From Streptomyces mayonensis (GTDB lineage Bacteria > Actinomycetota > Actinomycetes > Streptomycetales > Streptomycetaceae), in NCBI RefSeq assembly GCF_018982965.1, contig NZ_JACBYP010000034.1, positions 1 to 64,000 on the forward strand: a DNA stretch of 64,000 nucleotides. Reading direction: 5' to 3'. The translations under genes and the position numbers were made by a program. The notes below the pieces were generated by a model. That model was not told where the DNA came from. It was given only the letters and a program-made list of their open reading frames with translations, and did no database searches. Positions 23,910-33,648 of the stretch are shown here, piece by piece (position 1 is the first letter of the stretch; the number at the start of each line of letters is the position of its first letter).

Positions 23910-24698
23910 ATGCCCACACCCCCTCCGACCGGCCCACTCGTCACCCGCGGCACGCTCGCCGCCGGGCTGCGCGAACTGGGCGTGCGCACCGGCGACACCC
24001 TCCTCGTGCACTCCTCCCTCAGCGCGCTCGGCTGGGTCTGCGGAGGGCCCGTCGCGGTCGTCCAGGCGCTGCTCGACGTCCTCCGTCCGGGCGGCACCCT
24101 GGTGGTGCCGACCCAGACCGGCGACCTCTCCGACCCGGCCCTGTGGACGAACCCGCCGGTGCCCGAGGAGTGGTGGGACACCGTGCGCGCCGCGACGCCC
24201 GCCTACGACCCCCTTATCACGCCCTCGCTCGGCGTCGGCGTCGTTCCGGAGACGGTGCGCACCTGGCCCGGCGCCCGGCGCAGCGCCCATCCGCAGACCT
24301 CCTTCGCGGCGCTCGGCGCCCGGGCCGCCGAGGTGATCGCGGGCCACGCGGCGGACTGCCGGCTCGGGGAACGGAGCCCCCTGGCCACGCTGGAACGGCT
24401 CGACGCCCGGGTCCTGCTGCTCGGCACGGGTTACGACACCTGCACCGCCTTCCACCTCGCCGAGTACCGGATCCCCTCCCCGCTGGTGGAGGTGGGGCGC
24501 CCGGGACCGGTGGGATGGGAGCGGGTGACCGAGGTGTCGATCACGTCGGAGGGCTTCGACGAACTGGGCCACGACTTCGAACGGGACCGCCCCGTCGTAC
24601 GCGGCACGGTCGGAGCGGCCGAGGCCCGGCTGTTCCCGCTTCCCGACGCGGTCGCCTACGCGGAACGCTGGCTGCCCCTGCACCGCCCTCGGGAATAG
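23910..24698 (+). CDS. AAC(3)-family aminoglycoside N-acetyltransferase-like protein
   Basis: A 262-residue member of the AAC(3) antibiotic N-acetyltransferase family. Core segments are LLVHSSLSALGWVCGGPVAV, LRPGGTLVVPTQTGDLSDPA, RRSAHPQTSFAALG, ERSPLATLERLDARVLLLGT and YDTCTAFHLAEYR. These fit acetyl-CoA and substrate binding in the family. Chromosomal Streptomyces members often do not confer resistance, so the natural substrate is open. ATG 23910 is used; the ribosome site is weak. It is divergent from sufR and shares the intergenic iron-box-like element. Confidence 0.88.
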   Translation: MPTPPPTGPLVTRGTLAAGLRELGVRTGDTLLVHSSLSALGWVCGGPVAVVQALLDVLRPGGTLVVPTQTGDLSDPALWTNPPVPEEWWDTVRAATPAYDPLITPSLGVGVVPETVRTWPGARRSAHPQTSFAALGARAAEVIAGHAADCRLGERSPLATLERLDARVLLLGTGYDTCTAFHLAEYRIPSPLVEVGRPGPVGWERVTEVSITSEGFDELGHDFERDRPVVRGTVGAAEARLFPLPDAVAYAERWLPLHRPRE

Positions 24699-24750
24699 GG
24701 CCGCCCGCGGGCACGAGTCCCGCTGCGCTCAGGAGAGCGAGTTCCTCTGC

Positions 24751-24825
24751 GCTCCGGAGGCGGACTCCGGAGCGGAGGCGATCCCGAGCGGGGGGGCGAT
24801 CCGGAGAGGAAGCACTCCGGAGAGG
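24751..24825. repeat. Repeated CTCCGGAG palindromes
   Basis: Three exact CTCCGGAG octamers (24752-24759, 24765-24772, 24815-24822) plus an ATCCGGAG variant (24799-24806) occur in the spacer between the AAC(3)-like gene and the ABC exporter. Confidence 0.8.
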
Positions 24826-24880
24826 GGTTTTCCACACCCCCGCGCCCGGCCGTCCGGCCGCCTCCCTAGACTCGTGAACC

Positions 24881-25804
24881 ATGCGAAGCGAGCCCGTGGT
24901 CCAGGTGCAGGCCCTGGTGAAGCGGTACGGCACGAAGACCGCGGTGGACGGCCTCGACCTGACGGCCCGGGCGGGGATCACCGCCGTACTCGGACCCAAC
25001 GGCGCGGGCAAGACGACCACGGTCGAGACCTGCGAGGGGTACCGGCGGCCGGACTCCGGCACGGTGCACGTCCTGGGCCTCGACCCGGTCCGCCAGGGCG
25101 CCGCACTGCGACCGCGGATCGGCGTGATGCTCCAGTCCGGCGGCGTCTACTCCGGGGCCCGCGCCGACGAGATGCTGCGCCACGTCGCGAAGCTGCACGC
25201 CCACCCCCTGGACGTCGACGCGCTGATCGAGCGGCTCGGCCTGGACTCGTGCGGCCGGACCACGTACCGCAGGCTGTCCGGGGGCCAGCAGCAGCGGCTC
25301 GCCCTCGCGATGGCCGTGGTCGGGCGTCCGGAGCTGGTGTTCCTGGACGAACCGACCGCCGGACTCGACCCCCAGGCCCGCCGTGCCACCTGGGACCTCG
25401 TCCGGGACCTGCGGGGCGACGGCGTCTCCGTGATCCTCACCACGCACCACATGGACGAGGCCGAACAACTGGCCGACGACGTGGCCGTCATCGACGCCGG
25501 CCGGGTCATCGCCCAGGGCTCGCCCGAGGAGCTGTGCCGCGGCGGCGCCGAGAACACCCTGCGGTTCTCCGGGCGGCCGGGACTGGACATCGCCTCCCTG
25601 CTCAAGGCGCTCCCGCCGGACTCCGCGGCGGCCGAGCTGACCCCGGGCACCTACCGGGTGAACGGCGAGGTCGACCCGCAACTGCTGGCGACGGTCACCT
25701 CCTGGTGCGCCCAGCACGGGGTGATGCCGGACCGCATCTCGGTGGAACGGCACACACTGGAGGACGTTTTCCTTGAGCTGACGGGTAGGGAGTTGCGCGG
25801 GTGA
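24881..25804 (+). CDS. ABC-2 type exporter, ATP-binding protein
   Basis: A 307-residue ABC ATPase: Walker A GPNGAGKTT (about residue 44), signature LSGGQQQRLALA, Walker B LVFLDEPTAGLD, H-loop TTHHMDEAEQL, and a C-terminal extension typical of drug/lipid exporters of the DrrA type. ATG 24881 lies 8 nt after TAGACT (24867-24872), suggesting a leaderless mRNA. The stop overlaps the permease start (GTGA). It sits upstream of ctaA, and its position in the cytochrome oxidase assembly neighbourhood may be meaningful, but the substrate is unknown. Confidence 0.92.
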   Translation: MRSEPVVQVQALVKRYGTKTAVDGLDLTARAGITAVLGPNGAGKTTTVETCEGYRRPDSGTVHVLGLDPVRQGAALRPRIGVMLQSGGVYSGARADEMLRHVAKLHAHPLDVDALIERLGLDSCGRTTYRRLSGGQQQRLALAMAVVGRPELVFLDEPTAGLDPQARRATWDLVRDLRGDGVSVILTTHHMDEAEQLADDVAVIDAGRVIAQGSPEELCRGGAENTLRFSGRPGLDIASLLKALPPDSAAAELTPGTYRVNGEVDPQLLATVTSWCAQHGVMPDRISVERHTLEDVFLELTGRELRG

Positions 25805-26604
25805 CCACCACGACGACCGGGGCGACCGGACCGAGGGGGGCGACCGGAGCGTACGCGCCGCAGCCCGGTGCCGCGCCCCTCGGGCGCATGATCGCGGCGC
25901 AGGCCGTGCTCGAGACGAAGATGCTGCTGCGCAACGGCGAGCAACTGCTCCTGACGGTGGTCATCCCGACGCTGCTGCTCGTCCTGTTCAGCTCCGTCGA
26001 CATCGTCGACACCGGCACCGGGGAGTCGGTCGACTTCCTCGCCCCCGGCGTCCTCGCGCTGGCGGTGATGTCGACGGCGTTCACCGGACAGGCCATCGCC
26101 ACCGGCTTCGAGCGTCGCTACGGGGTGCTGAAGCGGCTGGCCGCCTCGCCACTGCCCCGCTGGGGCCTGATGACCGCGAAGACGCTGTCGGTGCTGGTCA
26201 CCGAGGTCCTCCAGATCGCGCTGCTGACGGTCATCGCCTTCGCGCTGGGCTGGTCGCCGCAGGGCAACCCGGCGGCCGTACTGCTGCTCCTGCTGCTCGG
26301 CACCGCCGCGTTCTCCGGTCTCGGGCTGCTGATGGCGGGCACGCTGAAGGCTGAGGCCACCCTGGCCGCCGCCAACCTGGTCTTCCTGCTGCTGCTCGTG
26401 GGCGGCGGCGTGATCGTGCCGCTGGACAGGTTCCCGGACGCGGCGCAGAGCGTACTGGGCCTGCTGCCGATCTCCGCCCTGTCCGACGGACTGCGGGACG
26501 TCCTCCAGCACGGCGCCGACATGCCGTGGGGCGACCTGGGGATCCTCGCGGTGTGGGCGGTCGCGGGGCTCGCGGCGGCCGGGAAGTTCTTCCGCTGGGA
26601 ATAG
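25801..26604 (+). CDS. ABC-2 type exporter, permease
   Basis: A 267-residue permease with six predicted membrane segments (about 45-65, 78-98, 125-150, 155-180, 183-205 and 243-262) and the ABC-2 signature FERRYGVLKRLAASPLPRWG. A low-complexity Thr/Gly N terminus precedes them. It is translationally coupled to the ATPase. Together they form a two-gene exporter; the cargo cannot be inferred. Confidence 0.9.
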   Translation: MTTTTTGATGPRGATGAYAPQPGAAPLGRMIAAQAVLETKMLLRNGEQLLLTVVIPTLLLVLFSSVDIVDTGTGESVDFLAPGVLALAVMSTAFTGQAIATGFERRYGVLKRLAASPLPRWGLMTAKTLSVLVTEVLQIALLTVIAFALGWSPQGNPAAVLLLLLLGTAAFSGLGLLMAGTLKAEATLAAANLVFLLLLVGGGVIVPLDRFPDAAQSVLGLLPISALSDGLRDVLQHGADMPWGDLGILAVWAVAGLAAAGKFFRWE

Positions 26605-26668
26605 CGGCCCGTGCCGGGACCCCGACCCTCGTGAAAGCGTGCACAAGCGGGCGCCTACGATGGACGGC

Positions 26669-27682
26669 GTGCCAAACGTGACGCGCGCCGACGCCGCAGC
26701 CGCCATGCGCAATCCGCTCGCCTTCATCGCCGCTCGCTGGACCCCGCAACCCCGGACGGTCCAGCGGGCGGCCCTCGTCGCGCTCGCCATGGCGGTGGTC
26801 ATCGTCGTCACCGGCGGTGCCGTACGCCTCACCGGCTCGGGCCTCGGCTGCCCGACCTGGCCCAAGTGCACCGACGACTCGCTCACCTCGACGAGCGAGA
26901 TGGGTGTCCACGGTGTGATCGAGTTCGGCAACCGCATGCTGACGTACGTCCTGTGCGCCGCGGTCGGCTGGGCGATCATCGCCGCCCGGTCGCAGAAGCC
27001 GTACCGGCGCGGTGTGACGCTGCTGGGCTGGACGCAGTTCTGGGTCGTCATGGGCAACGCGGTCCTCGGCGGCATCGTGGTCCTGGTCGGCCTCAACCCG
27101 TACACGGTCGCGGCCCACTTCCTGCTGTCCACGGCCCTGATCGCCGTGGCAACCGTGATGTGGCAGCGCACCCGGGAGGGCGACGGGGCGCCGCGCCCCC
27201 TGGTCGGCAGGGCGATCCAGCAGCTGGTGTGGGTCCTGACCGGCGTCTCGGTCCTGCTGATCGCGGTCGGCACCGTGGTCACCGGCGCGGGCCCGCACGC
27301 GGGCGACTCCAGCGACGTGCCGCGGATGCCGGTCGACTGGGAGATGGTGAGCAAGGCCCACGCGGTCCTGGCCTGGATCGTGGTGACCCTGACCTTCGCG
27401 CTGTGGTTCGTACTGAAGGCGGTCGACGCCCCCAAGGGCCCGCTGTCCCGCACCCGCGACCTGTTCCTGGTCCTGCTCGCGCAGGGTGTGGTGGGCTACG
27501 TCCAGTACTTCACCGACCTGCCCGAGGTCCTCGTGGGCCTGCACATGCTGGGCTCGTGCCTGGTGTGGATCGCGGTGCTCCGCGTGCTGCTGGCGCTGCG
27601 CGAGCGGCCGGAGGAGACGGTGCCCGGGCTGCCCGGTCAGGACCACGCGCCCAGCAGCGTGTCGATGGCCGGGCCGAAGTAG
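26669..27682 (+). CDS. ctaA: Heme A synthase (COX15/CtaA family)
   Basis: A 337-residue polytopic membrane protein that oxidises heme O to heme A for cytochrome aa3 oxidase. Eight membrane helices can be traced. Family signs are TGGAVRLTGSGLGCPTWPKC with the two extracytoplasmic cysteines, heme-ligand histidines in VHGVIEFGNRML and AAHFLLSTAL, and NAVLGGIVVLVGLNPY. GTG 26669 is chosen because TACGAT (26656-26661) lies 7 nt upstream, as in other leaderless starts here; GTG 26639 or ATG 26660 would give longer N termini. The 3' end overlaps the convergent nucleotidyltransferase gene by 46 bp. Confidence 0.93.
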   Translation: MPNVTRADAAAAMRNPLAFIAARWTPQPRTVQRAALVALAMAVVIVVTGGAVRLTGSGLGCPTWPKCTDDSLTSTSEMGVHGVIEFGNRMLTYVLCAAVGWAIIAARSQKPYRRGVTLLGWTQFWVVMGNAVLGGIVVLVGLNPYTVAAHFLLSTALIAVATVMWQRTREGDGAPRPLVGRAIQQLVWVLTGVSVLLIAVGTVVTGAGPHAGDSSDVPRMPVDWEMVSKAHAVLAWIVVTLTFALWFVLKAVDAPKGPLSRTRDLFLVLLAQGVVGYVQYFTDLPEVLVGLHMLGSCLVWIAVLRVLLALRERPEETVPGLPGQDHAPSSVSMAGPK

Positions 27683-28374
27683 CTCCGGGTCAGACCGGCC
27701 CGACGGGTGATCCACTCCTCGGTGCCCGGCCCGGGGCTCCCGTAGCGCCGCTCGGCCACGTCCTCGACGACCTCGCCGGGAGCGCCCAGGGCGGGCAGCT
27801 CGTCCAGGGCCTGCCGCTTGGTGATCAGGCGGCCCTCCCGCAGCGTGAGGGTGGCACGGGCGAAGGTGAGCAGGCCCAGGTCGACCCAGACGTCCTGCCG
27901 CCACAGCTCCGCCCTGCGCACCGCGGGCCGCCAGAAGTCGCGCTGGTCACGGACGACGAATCCGGTCAGTTCCGGTTCCGGGACCGACGGCAGCAGGTGC
28001 TCCGGCGACTCGCCGTGCAGGACACGTCCGAAGCTGTGGAGTTCGTGCCGGGTGACCGGCGTGACCGTCCGCTTGAAGAGCTGCCGGTGCGCCCATGTCA
28101 GGTGCCGCTGCTCCGGGTCGACGGCGGCGCCGGGCGACAGGTAGCTGCAGTGCAGCAGCCCGGCCAGGGGTTCGGCGCGCAAGGAGGCGTGCAGCAGCCC
28201 CAGCCGCCAGGCCGTGCGGGCCGTGGCCGACCGGGGCAGCACCGCGATCAGGTCGAGGTCGCTGCGGCCCTCCTGGTAGTCGCCTCCGCCCAGCGAGCCG
28301 TGGGCCCAGACGGCGACGGGGTCGAGGGGTGCGAGGCCGGCGAGGAAGCGGTCGAGCAGGGCGTCGGTCGGCAT
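27637..28374 (-). CDS. Nucleotidyltransferase-domain protein
   Basis: A 245-residue protein with a Pol-beta-like minimal nucleotidyltransferase motif near the N terminus, HGSLGGGDYQEGRSDLDLIA (Gly-Ser then Asp-x-Asp), followed by a helical C-terminal domain as in aminoglycoside nucleotidyltransferases. The acceptor is unknown. ATG 28374 is used; GTG 28410 is in frame and would place the start inside a tandem repeat shared with the upstream amidohydrolase gene. Overlaps the end of ctaA on the other strand. Confidence 0.82.
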   Translation of the reverse strand: MPTDALLDRFLAGLAPLDPVAVWAHGSLGGGDYQEGRSDLDLIAVLPRSATARTAWRLGLLHASLRAEPLAGLLHCSYLSPGAAVDPEQRHLTWAHRQLFKRTVTPVTRHELHSFGRVLHGESPEHLLPSVPEPELTGFVVRDQRDFWRPAVRRAELWRQDVWVDLGLLTFARATLTLREGRLITKRQALDELPALGAPGEVVEDVAERRYGSPGPGTEEWITRRAGLTRSYFGPAIDTLLGAWS

Positions 28375-28383
28375 CCGCCCAGT

Positions 28384-28468
28384 GTCGGTGTTCTGCTCCG
28401 GCCCGTACACCCGCCGTTCCTGCTCACTCCGGCCCGTACACCCGCCGTTCCTGCTCCAGCCCGTACAC
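28384..28468. repeat. Triplicated ~27-bp tandem repeat across gene boundary
   Basis: Three near-identical units, read on the minus strand as CGGGTGTACGGGCYGGAG then CAGGAACGG, occur in a row; the middle copy carries a 4-nt insertion that creates the TGA stop of the amidohydrolase. Copies 1-2 encode its C terminus and copy 3 reaches the possible GTG start of the nucleotidyltransferase. Confidence 0.85.
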
Positions 28469-29557
28469 CCGCCCCGCGTTCCCCCACGCGATCATCGCCG
28501 CCACCCGTTGCGCGTCCACCAGTGACCACGCACCCTCGGAGACCCAGGCGCCCAGCACCCGGCCGAGGGCCTCGCGGAACAGGCCGGCGGCCACCACGTG
28601 CAGTTCGGGCAGGCCCTGGGCGCCGCTGGAGAAGAGGATCTTGCCGAAGGGCGCCAGCTCAAGGATCTCCGCGAGGACCGTCGCGGCGCGGGCGCCGGTG
28701 CGCACCAGGGCGGCGCCGGAGTCGGCGTAGACGTGCGGGAAGACGCCGGCCAAGTGGGCGGCGTGGCGGTGGTACGGGTAGCCGTGCAGCAGGACCAGGT
28801 CGGTGCCGAGGCCGGCGGTGGCCCGGACGAAGTCGGTGAGCAGCACCGGGTCGGTGCGGTCGATGCGCAGGCCCGGTTCGCCGAGGCCCGCGTGCAGCTG
28901 GAGCGGCAGGCCGGAGGCGACGGCGATCCACAGCAGGTGCCGCAGCAGCACGGGGTCGCTCAGCTCGCCGCCGACCTCGCGCCCGGTCAGCCAGCGGGCG
29001 GCGGCCCCGCGCACCTCACCGGCGCCGGGCGGTTCCGGAGCGAGGGCCAGCCCGTGCCGTACCCCCGCGACGGAGGTGAAGGCGACCGCGTGGACGGCGG
29101 CTCCGTGCACCGCCTCGGCGAGGTTGGTGAGGAAAGACTCGACGGTGCCCGAGGTGTCCGCGACCTGCTCGGCCAGAAGTTCCAGGCGCACGATCTCGCG
29201 GGCGTCGGCGTCCGCGCTGGCGGCCATCTCGGCGGGGCCGGTGAGGTCGCCCGGCAGTCCGGCGTCGACCAGGTAGGTCGTGATGCCGCTGCCGCGCAGC
29301 AGCCGGCGGTCGGCCTCCATGACGCCCAGTTCACGGCGCCGGGCCAGGTACCGGGCGGGCGGGCAGTGGGGTTCCAGGCCGAGCAGGGGCGGGCACCAGC
29401 GGCGTACCGCGAAGCCGGTCTGGGTGTCGAAGAGGGTGGTGCCCGGCGCTGGCGGGCCCTCGGTGCGGGCCAGCTGGGCCTCGAAGGTGCCGAGGCCCAG
29501 CTCCGTTCTCAGGACGCCGTGGCAGTACTGGTCGACCAGGGACGGCGTTTCGATCAT
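28424..29557 (-). CDS. Amidohydrolase-family protein
   Basis: A 377-residue TIM-barrel amidohydrolase of the metal-dependent type. VDQYCHGVL near the N terminus has the early metal-ligand region reduced to a single His, QLHAGLGEPGLR supplies a central His, LLHGYPYHRHAAHLAGVFPH further His, and ILFSSGAQGLPEL the late part where an Asp normally sits. It resembles the amidohydrolase half of FluG-like proteins. Because the canonical HxH is imperfect, substrate and metal use are uncertain. ATG 29557. Its extreme C terminus (RVYGLEQERRVYGPE) comes from a tandem duplication. Confidence 0.82.
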   Translation of the reverse strand: MIETPSLVDQYCHGVLRTELGLGTFEAQLARTEGPPAPGTTLFDTQTGFAVRRWCPPLLGLEPHCPPARYLARRRELGVMEADRRLLRGSGITTYLVDAGLPGDLTGPAEMAASADADAREIVRLELLAEQVADTSGTVESFLTNLAEAVHGAAVHAVAFTSVAGVRHGLALAPEPPGAGEVRGAAARWLTGREVGGELSDPVLLRHLLWIAVASGLPLQLHAGLGEPGLRIDRTDPVLLTDFVRATAGLGTDLVLLHGYPYHRHAAHLAGVFPHVYADSGAALVRTGARAATVLAEILELAPFGKILFSSGAQGLPELHVVAAGLFREALGRVLGAWVSEGAWSLVDAQRVAAMIAWGNAGRVYGLEQERRVYGPE

Positions 29558-29640
29558 CCGGGCTCCCCCTGCTGGGACCGTGCGCCTCGCGGCCCGCGCG
29601 CCTCGCGGCTCGTGCGCCGTGCGCGCTTCCTACGGTCCTA

Positions 29641-29735
29641 ACGGGTGAACCCGGTCTCAGGTGTTGCTCGGCCCGGCCCCAGGTATTCGCCCGGCCCGGT
29701 CTCAGGTGTTGTCCCGCCCGGTTCCGGGGTTGCCC
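29641..29735. repeat. Imperfect ~23-bp tandem repeats
   Basis: Four units resembling CCCGGTCTCAGGTGTTG plus a short GC tail follow one another, beginning in the spacer and running into the last codons of the 134-residue ORF. They explain its odd C terminus (GGRGNPGTGRDNT). Confidence 0.75.
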
Positions 29736-30106
29736 CGCCCGCCGATCTGGAGACCGGCCATGCGGGACCACTCGTAGCGGCCGGTGGTGACCCTGGCCGC
29801 GAACTCGCCGTCGAAGTCGTCGTGGACGGTGATCCCGGACTGTTCCACGGCCTTCCGCGCCCGCTCGTGGGTCCGCGCCACCAGGTCGCCCCAGGCGCCG
29901 TCCGCACCGACGAGCACGATCCGGGCCCCGCGCTCACCGAGGTACGCCACCTGGGCCTCGGCACCGCCGTGGGCCTTGGCGAAGGCGTCGATCCGCTTGG
30001 CCGTCCGGGTCACCTCGAACGCGTCCCACCGGTCGGCCCAGCCGCCCTTCGCGCCGGCCTGCCCCGTGTCCGCCTGCCCCGTGTCCGCCTGCTCCGTGTC
30101 TGCCAT
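29702..30106 (-). CDS. Conserved hypothetical protein
   Basis: A 134-residue soluble protein of unknown function. After a short repetitive N terminus (ADTEQADTGQADTGQAG) comes a compact alpha/beta region (VAYLGERGARIVLVGADGAW, ARKAVEQSGITVHDDFDGEF, YEWSRMAGLQIGGRG). No motif allows a function call. ATG 30106. The C-terminal residues derive from a tandem repeat. It is read leftward ahead of the amidohydrolase gene (145-bp gap) and behind ctaB, from which a strong hairpin separates it. Confidence 0.75.
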   Translation of the reverse strand: MADTEQADTGQADTGQAGAKGGWADRWDAFEVTRTAKRIDAFAKAHGGAEAQVAYLGERGARIVLVGADGAWGDLVARTHERARKAVEQSGITVHDDFDGEFAARVTTGRYEWSRMAGLQIGGRGNPGTGRDNT

Positions 30107-30139
30107 GACCAGGATGCTACCGACGGGTAGATCGAACGG

Positions 30140-30183
30140 CGACGGGCGGGGTGCGTGGCCTTGACCACGCGCCCCGCCCGTCG
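30140..30183. terminator. ctaB terminator hairpin
   Basis: 19-bp stem with one T-G mismatch and a 6-nt loop, 20 nt after the ctaB stop. Confidence 0.8.
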
Positions 30184-30202
30184 GACGGCTCGCCGAGAGC
30201 GC

Positions 30203-31150
30203 TCAGCGCAGGAAGGGGTCCACCGCGATCGCCAGGAACAGCACCGAAACGTAGGTGATCGACCAGTGGAACAGCCGCATCTCCTTCAGCTTGCCGCCCG
30301 TGACCTCGGCCTTGGCCCGGTTCTGCAGCCCGTGCGCCTCCCACAGCCACATGCCGCCGGCCAGCAGGGCGACGGCCGTGTAGAACCAGCCGGTGTAGCC
30401 GAGCGGCGTCAGCAGCAGCGAGACGACGACCATGACCCAGCTGTAGATGACGATCTGCCGGGCGACCACCTTGTTGGACGCGATCACCGGGAGCATCGGC
30501 ACACCGACGCGTGCGTAGTCGTCCTTGACCTTCATGGACAGCGGCCAGTAGTGCGGCGGCGTCCAGAAGAACATCACGCCGAAGAGGATGATCGGCGCCC
30601 AGGACATCGAGTTGGTCACGGCCGACCAGCCGATGAGGACCGGCAGGCAGCCGGCGATGCCGCCCCAGACGATGTTCTGCGAGGTGCGGCGCTTGAGGAT
30701 CATCGTGTAGACGACGACGTAGAAGAGGAGCGCCCCGAGCGAGAGCCAGGCCGACAGCCAGTTGACGGTGAATCCGAAAAGCAGCGTGGAGACGACCGCG
30801 AGCGCGATGCCGAAGACCAGGCATTCGGCCGGACTGACCATGCCGGTCACCAGCGGACGCTGCGAGGTCCGGTCCATCAGCGCGTCGATGTCGCGGTCGA
30901 TGTACATGTTCAGCGCGTTGGCGCCGCCGGCGGAGAGATAACCGCCGACACAGGTCAGCAGCACCAGCTTCAGATTCGGAACACCCTGCTCGGCGAGGAA
31001 CATCACCGGAACAGTGGTGATCAGCAGAAGCTCGATGATCCGCGGCTTGGTCAGCGCCACGAAAGCCTTGACACGGGCCCCGAACGGCCGGTGACTCGGG
31101 CCCTGGCTCGTCCCGATAACCCCCGCAGGACGGGATTCAACGGCCGTCAC
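30203..31150 (-). CDS. ctaB: Protoheme IX farnesyltransferase (heme O synthase)
   Basis: A 315-residue UbiA-superfamily membrane prenyltransferase that makes heme O for the aa3 oxidase, the step before CtaA. The prenyl-diphosphate site NMYIDRDIDALMDRTSQRPL shows the N-x3-D-x3-D motif, and a second Asp-rich loop is in MKVKDDYARVGVPM. About eight membrane helices. GTG 31150 is chosen because AGGGG lies 7 nt upstream; GTG 31156 is an alternative. It is divergent from tkt across a 376-bp region. Confidence 0.94.
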   Translation of the reverse strand: MTAVESRPAGVIGTSQGPSHRPFGARVKAFVALTKPRIIELLLITTVPVMFLAEQGVPNLKLVLLTCVGGYLSAGGANALNMYIDRDIDALMDRTSQRPLVTGMVSPAECLVFGIALAVVSTLLFGFTVNWLSAWLSLGALLFYVVVYTMILKRRTSQNIVWGGIAGCLPVLIGWSAVTNSMSWAPIILFGVMFFWTPPHYWPLSMKVKDDYARVGVPMLPVIASNKVVARQIVIYSWVMVVVSLLLTPLGYTGWFYTAVALLAGGMWLWEAHGLQNRAKAEVTGGKLKEMRLFHWSITYVSVLFLAIAVDPFLR

Positions 31151-31526
31151 GCACACCCCTGACAGAGACATCCCAGCAAGCCCGACCGTGTGAAGTGCCG
31201 GTAAAGGCTCGCGCGTACCACGCCACTTTAGACGTTGCCCGTACCTCGCCATCCGCGGGGGTGGGCTCGTGTTGGCGGCCCCGCTCCGACGTGCGTCCAC
31301 CGGTCCCATTGAGCAGTCAGATGAGCGGCTGCGTATTCACTTGCCGAATACGGTTTGCGCTGGTCGACAGGCAGACCGAGAAGACTCCCGGCACTCTGGT
31401 TTCCAGGGAAAAACGCACGTACTTACGGGGGTAGGCTCGACAGCGGCCGGCCGACTCACGGACGCGCCGGCAGCCGGTGCACGCGTGCACCGGCATCCGA
31501 CATGTGGAGAGGAGCCCTGACTCAGG
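31151..31526. other. ctaB/tkt divergent control region
   Basis: 376 bp without a gene. It holds a possible -10 for tkt (TAGGCT at about 31432) and a perfect 22-bp palindrome between that box and the tkt start. The long alternative N terminus that could be drawn for ctaB here lacks a ribosome site. Confidence 0.6.
31473..31494. promoter_or_regulatory. Perfect 22-bp palindrome in tkt leader
   Basis: GCCGGTGCACG is followed directly by its exact reverse complement. With no loop, it looks like a dimeric protein operator rather than an RNA hairpin. It lies 33-54 nt upstream of tkt and downstream of the likely promoter. Confidence 0.6.
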
Positions 31527-33614
<2,088 letters not shown>

Positions 33615-33648
33615 CGCTCGTACACGACACGTAGGAGATGCATTTTCC

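Noticed and set aside
23807..24181. Minus-strand open frame opposite the AAC(3)-like gene
   Set aside because: Antisense shadow without ribosome site or recognisable domain, overlapping the iron-box-like palindrome.
28410..28412. GTG 28410 as the nucleotidyltransferase start
   Set aside because: The extra 12 residues come from the tandem repeat; ATG 28374 begins at the conserved domain. Not excluded.
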